A stretch of DNA of 6,647 nucleotides from assembly GCA_028693885.1 (NCBI GenBank), contig JAQUUM010000067.1, positions 1 through 6,647 of the forward strand. The letters run 5' to 3'. Below the pieces are notes generated by a model. That model did not search any database. It had not been told where the DNA came from and worked only from the letters and a program-made list of their open reading frames with translations. Below are positions 6,597 to 6,647 of the stretch, one piece after another. The first letter of the stretch is position 1. Each line of letters begins with the position of its first letter. The DNA comes from Bacilli bacterium. GTDB taxonomy: Bacteria > Bacillota_I > Bacilli_A > ML615J-28 > CAG-698. The position numbers and the translations under genes were made by a program.

Positions 6597-6647
6597 ATGG
6601 AAAACCAAGTTTTAAGTTTTTTAAAAGAAAATAACTTAATAGATAAA
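6597..6647 (+). CDS. Start of an unidentified gene, cut by the right edge
   Basis: Seventeen codons are visible, encoding MENQVLSFLKENNLIDK, and the frame is still open at the edge. The ribosome binding site AAAGGA (6581-6586) lies 10 bases before the ATG, and a strong promoter match stands upstream. The visible start looks like a short amphipathic helix without a signal peptide, so a cytoplasmic protein is likely. The fragment is too short to assign a function. Confidence 0.7.
   Translation, partial: MENQVLSFLKENNLIDK

Overview
This window comes from a very AT-rich, Gram-positive-type bacterium, most likely a low-GC Bacillota of the Bacilli, Erysipelotrichia or wall-bearing Mollicutes-relative kind. 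The evidence is a lipoteichoic-acid-synthase-like enzyme, a lipobox lipoprotein, a prolipoprotein diacylglyceryl transferase homologue, a meso-diaminopimelate dehydrogenase and AGGAGG-type ribosome binding sites. TGG encodes every Trp in the six main genes, no internal TGA is needed, and the first gene ends on TGA. This fits the standard bacterial code (table 11) rather than the Mycoplasma code. I cannot name the species.

All genes lie on the + strand and are tightly packed. In order: (1) the 3' part of an LtaS-like sulfatase-fold enzyme, cut by the left edge (1-1250); (2) an Lgt-family membrane protein starting inside the end of gene 1 (GTG at 1234, to 1965); (3) a large solute-binding lipoprotein of the peptide-binding class (1998-4205); (4) a small five-helix membrane protein (4207-4701); (5) a protein whose N-terminus looks like a proteasome/HslV/Anbu-type N-terminal-nucleophile hydrolase (4703-5488); (6) meso-diaminopimelate D-dehydrogenase, ddh (5507-6484). 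Gaps are -17, 32, 1, 1 and 18 bases, so a single transcript is likely. It would end at a clean intrinsic terminator (6501-6527). A textbook promoter (6537-6565) then drives a new gene, of which only 17 codons are visible (6597-6647).

The common theme is the cell envelope: teichoic acid polymerisation, lipoprotein acylation, a lipoprotein client and synthesis of a peptidoglycan/lysine precursor. The least explained unit is the tightly coupled pair 4207-5488, a membrane protein and a putative Ser-nucleophile Ntn hydrolase. It is the best candidate for something undescribed. There is no RNA gene, CRISPR array, insertion sequence or notable repeat, and the longest gene-free stretch is only about 110 bases (6485-6596).
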